Positions 6,690-8,944 of a stretch of 8,944 bases of DNA are shown one piece after another. The stretch is from Candidatus Zixiibacteriota bacterium. Lineage in GTDB: Bacteria > Zixibacteria > MSB-5A5 > GN15 > PGXB01. Within the stretch, counting starts at the first letter, position 1. Each line of letters opens with the position of its first letter. Position numbers and translations under genes: made by a program. The notes beneath the pieces are model-generated. The model ran no database searches. It worked only from the letters and a program-made list of their open reading frames with translations, and was not told the DNA's origin. The stretch spans positions 1-8,944 of the forward strand of contig QNAH01000093.1 of NCBI GenBank assembly GCA_003641425.1, read 5' to 3'.

Positions 6690-6889
6690 TCTTGTTTTTT
6701 TCTGTTTTTGTGCCAGGTCGGGACCCGACATTGATAATGCTTTCTTTCTTCTTATAGTGTCGGGGCACAACTCCCGGATAAAATCGGGGAATCAAAACCT
6801 GTCACAACATAAAGGTACTTCCAGTCTTCATTGGCTGTGGGGCAATCAGGACCCGGCACACTCATAAAGTAATAAATATCCCTCAAAAA
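6690..6889. repeat. Gene-free 200-nt gap with related palindromic repeats
   Basis: Between the lysS stop and the lolC start. On the plus strand GTCGGG-A-CCCGAC (6717-6729) is a perfect palindrome, preceded by TTGTGCCAG. A related stretch, ATCAGGACCCGGCA (6845-6858), preceded by TGTGGGGCA, repeats its core in the same direction (11 of 15 bases match over the best part). GTGTCGGGGCACAA (6757-6770) carries the outer parts in inverted form. The ends at 6757-6764 and 6852-6861 can pair (GTGT/ACAC and CGGG/CCCG, with a two-base bulge). There is no clear terminator for lysS and no convincing promoter for lolC. A 37-codon minus-strand frame (6865-6752) exists but is not well supported as a gene. Confidence 0.45.
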
Positions 6890-8407
6890 TTACTCATCCT
6901 TCTCCGGGCGCATTTGCGGAAAGAGGATGACATCACGGATCGAATGGCTGTTGGTCAGGATCATAATCAGCCTATCGATACCGAAACCGAGACCGCCGGT
7001 CGGCGGCATACCATACATCAGGGCGGTGACATAATCCTCGTCGAGTTGATGCGCTTCCTCATCCCCTTTTTCGCGCGCCTTCACCTGCGATTCGAATCGC
7101 GCCCGCTGGTCATCGGGATCGTTTAGTTCCGAAAAGGCGTTGCCTGTTTCCAGTCCGCCGATATAACATTCGAACCGCTCGGTCAGGCGGGGATTTTCGC
7201 GGTGAACCTTGGCCAGCGGCGATATATCCAGCGGGAAATCCTTGATGAAAGTCGGCTGAACCAGTTTCGGTTCGACTTTTTCCTCGAAAAATTTCTCGAC
7301 CACTTTACCCCAGTTGATCAACTCCTCGGAATCAATCTCGAATTCTTTTGCTTTCTCCCCGGCCGCATCGAAATCGAGTTGCAGAAAATCAATACCGGTT
7401 TCTATCTTGACGGCATCGACCATCGAGATTTCTTTGAAATCGGGTTCGAAATCAATTTCCATGCCCTCGTATTCGATTTTGTACTTACCGTGCAGATCGA
7501 AAACGACCTTGCGCATCATATCCTGAAAGAGCGCCATAATGTCTTTATAGTCGGCATAGGCCCAGTACAGTTCGACCATGGAGAATTCCGGGTTGTGCAG
7601 GCGGTCCATACCCTCGTTGCGGAAGTCTTTGCAGAATTCCCAGACCTTGTCGAAGCCGCCGACAATCAGCCTTTTAAGATAGAGTTCATCGGCGATACGC
7701 AAGAACAGTTCCAAATCAAGGGCATTATGATGTGTCTTGAAAGGTTTGGCGGCGGCGCCGCCGTAGATCGGTTGTAAAATCGGTGTCTCGACCTCGAGAA
7801 AACCGCGGTTTCTCAGGAATTCGCGGATGGAGTGAATAATCTTCCCCCGCTGTATGAATGTCTCGCGCACCTCGGGATTGACAATAAGATCAACATAACG
7901 CCGGCGATAACGCTGTTCCTTATCGACCAGTCCGGAATGTTTATCGGGCAGGGGGTGGAGTGATTTGCACAGTATCTCGAATTTGGCCACCATCACGGTC
8001 ATCTCGCCGGTCTTGGTGGTAAAGAGGACACCTTCGACGCCGATTATATCACCCAGGTCGATCTTCTTATCATACAATTTAAAAATCTCTTTGCCGACAT
8101 TATCTAACTTGACATAGACCTGGATCTTGCCGGTCATGTCATGGATGTCGGTGAAGATGGCTTTACCCATTTTCCGTTTGAGCATAATCCGTCCGGCCAG
8201 CCTGATTACTGTCTCTTTGGAGGAGAGATCAGCATAATTATTGCGGGCCTCGCCGATCATGTGGGTCCGATCGAATTTATATGGATATGGATTTATATTT
8301 TTTTCTCTCAGATCGGCCAGTTTCCGGCGTCTGTTTCTGATCAATTCTTCCAGTGGTATCTGGGGCTGTTCGGTATTTTTCCGGTTCTGTTCGGGATTAT
8401 TATCCAT
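6890..8407 (-). CDS. lysS: Lysyl-tRNA synthetase, class II
   Basis: Charges tRNA-Lys with lysine in the cytoplasm. The 505-residue protein (E. coli LysS 505) has an N-terminal helical segment, an OB-fold anticodon-binding domain (about 68-148) and the class II catalytic core: motif 1 around FLEVETPIL (203-211) with YGGAAAKPF; motif 2 FRNEGMDRLHNPEFS (262-276) followed by MVELY; and motif 3 GLGFGIDRL (472-480). GGLETGNAFSELNDP (417-431) is the LysRS-type stretch that distinguishes it from AspRS and AsnRS. The first about 20 residues, rich in Asn, Gln and Glu, are a variable tail. The ATG has AAGGAA 9 nt upstream, overlapping the coaD TAA stop, with a 13-nt gap between the genes, so coaD and lysS form one transcript. 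No internal break is seen. Confidence 0.97.
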   Translation of the reverse strand: MDNNPEQNRKNTEQPQIPLEELIRNRRRKLADLREKNINPYPYKFDRTHMIGEARNNYADLSSKETVIRLAGRIMLKRKMGKAIFTDIHDMTGKIQVYVKLDNVGKEIFKLYDKKIDLGDIIGVEGVLFTTKTGEMTVMVAKFEILCKSLHPLPDKHSGLVDKEQRYRRRYVDLIVNPEVRETFIQRGKIIHSIREFLRNRGFLEVETPILQPIYGGAAAKPFKTHHNALDLELFLRIADELYLKRLIVGGFDKVWEFCKDFRNEGMDRLHNPEFSMVELYWAYADYKDIMALFQDMMRKVVFDLHGKYKIEYEGMEIDFEPDFKEISMVDAVKIETGIDFLQLDFDAAGEKAKEFEIDSEELINWGKVVEKFFEEKVEPKLVQPTFIKDFPLDISPLAKVHRENPRLTERFECYIGGLETGNAFSELNDPDDQRARFESQVKAREKGDEEAHQLDEDYVTALMYGMPPTGGLGFGIDRLIMILTNSHSIRDVILFPQMRPEKDE

Positions 8408-8420
8408 GAGTGGCCGTTCC

Positions 8421-8939
8421 TTATCTGGAAATTTTGTATTTTTTTAGAAGAGCCGCTTTTACCGGCGGAGGTACCAGGGTATGTATCTCGCCGTTATGGG
8501 CGGCGACATCTTTGACGATGGTGGATGACAGATATACCCATGACAACGCCGGCATCAGAAACACGGTTTCGACATTACGTGCCATTTTGCGGTTCATCAG
8601 GGCCATCTGGAATTCAAACTCGAAATCGGAGACGGCTCGCAATCCGCGAATGATGGCGCAGGCCTTTAGTTTTTTGGCCAGGTTGGCCAGCAGCCCATCG
8701 AATTGAATGACCTCGACCTGATTGACCCGTGTCAGCTCTTCAAGACTCGCCCGTACCAGTTCAAAGCGCTCGTCGTGTGAAAAAAACGGGTCTTTACCGG
8801 CATTTTTGGCTACCGCCACGACGATATGATCGAATAAATTGGTCGCCCGTTGTATCAGCGACAGGTGACCATTCGTTATCGGATCAAAGGTGCCTGGATA
8901 GATGGCGGTTTTTGTCTGTCCCTCATTTTTTTGCGGCAT
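8421..8939 (-). CDS. coaD: Phosphopantetheine adenylyltransferase
   Basis: Catalyses the fourth step of coenzyme A synthesis, joining 4'-phosphopantetheine and ATP to give dephospho-CoA and pyrophosphate. The 172-residue product has the nucleotidyltransferase signature YPGTFDPITNGH (14-25) with Thr17 and His25 of the T/HxGH motif, a Lys at 49 in the place of E. coli Lys42, IIRGLRAVSDFEFE (96-109) and SSTIVKDVA (138-146), a variant of the usual SSSLVKE. It is slightly longer than the E. coli enzyme (159), with about ten extra N-terminal residues before TAIYPG; no other start codon lies in that stretch. Only five bases upstream are in the window, so its ribosome site and upstream neighbour cannot be judged. 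The gene appears complete. Confidence 0.96.
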   Translation of the reverse strand: MPQKNEGQTKTAIYPGTFDPITNGHLSLIQRATNLFDHIVVAVAKNAGKDPFFSHDERFELVRASLEELTRVNQVEVIQFDGLLANLAKKLKACAIIRGLRAVSDFEFEFQMALMNRKMARNVETVFLMPALSWVYLSSTIVKDVAAHNGEIHTLVPPPVKAALLKKYKISR

Positions 8940-8944
8940 AAAAC

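Noticed and set aside
6690..6770. N-terminal extension of the LolC/E permease from TTG 6770 or ATG 6731
   Set aside because: The added residues are not family-like, cross a palindromic repeat, and have no good ribosome site; the ATG at 6689 gives the normal length and N-terminus.
7202..7777. Plus-strand open frame of 191 codons
   Set aside because: Antisense to the lysS catalytic domain, with no independent start signal or recognisable family.
1..8944. Defence, mobile or otherwise new system
   Set aside because: All eight genes are known housekeeping or quality-control families with intact motifs; no phage, transposon, toxin-antitoxin or CRISPR feature was found on either strand.

Overview
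The window carries eight complete protein genes, all on the minus strand. In transcription order (right to left) they are coaD, lysS, a lolC/E-type permease gene, lolD, mcsA, mcsB, clpC and rpmA. All eight are recognisable families with intact hallmark motifs. I see no tRNA, rRNA, CRISPR array, integrase or transposase. The large plus-strand open frames lie antisense to clpC, mcsB, lolC, lysS and coaD and look like shadows.

Organism: the Lol lipoprotein-export genes point to a diderm (outer-membrane) bacterium. mcsA-mcsB-clpC is best known from Firmicutes but also occurs in several diderm lineages. This mixture, the mid-range GC, the A/T-rich gaps and intergenic repeats resembling the ATTCCC/GGGAAT type suggest an uncultured diderm phylum of the FCB kind (Zixibacteria or Gemmatimonadota-like). 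That placement is inference from gene content only.

Layout: (i) 8944-6890, housekeeping pair coaD-lysS, 13 nt apart, with the lysS Shine-Dalgarno on the coaD stop. (ii) 6889-6690, a 200-nt gap of palindromic, related short repeats and no convincing gene. (iii) 6689-4659, lolC and lolD, the inner-membrane transporter that releases lipoproteins for transport to the outer membrane, with a promoter-like sequence between them. (iv) 4649-561, mcsA-mcsB-clpC, a protein-arginine phosphorylation and unfolding module coupled to lolD by a 9-nt gap and, inside the module, by an overlapping stop/start. (v) 461-210, rpmA, the ribosomal protein L27 gene, behind a hairpin and followed by a strong intrinsic terminator. 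(vi) 155-1, a gene-free tail with two kinds of inverted repeat.

How the genes work together: McsB, activated by the zinc-binding McsA, should phosphorylate arginines on damaged proteins. ClpC keeps the two N-domain glutamates known to read phospho-arginine and a VGF loop for docking ClpP, so the product chain looks like a complete tag-and-degrade pathway apart from ClpP, which is not in the window. The repressor gene ctsR, which heads this operon in Bacillus, is absent and lolC-lolD takes its place. The window is otherwise ordinary core genome. The points of interest are the operon arrangement and the intergenic repeat elements, not a new system.
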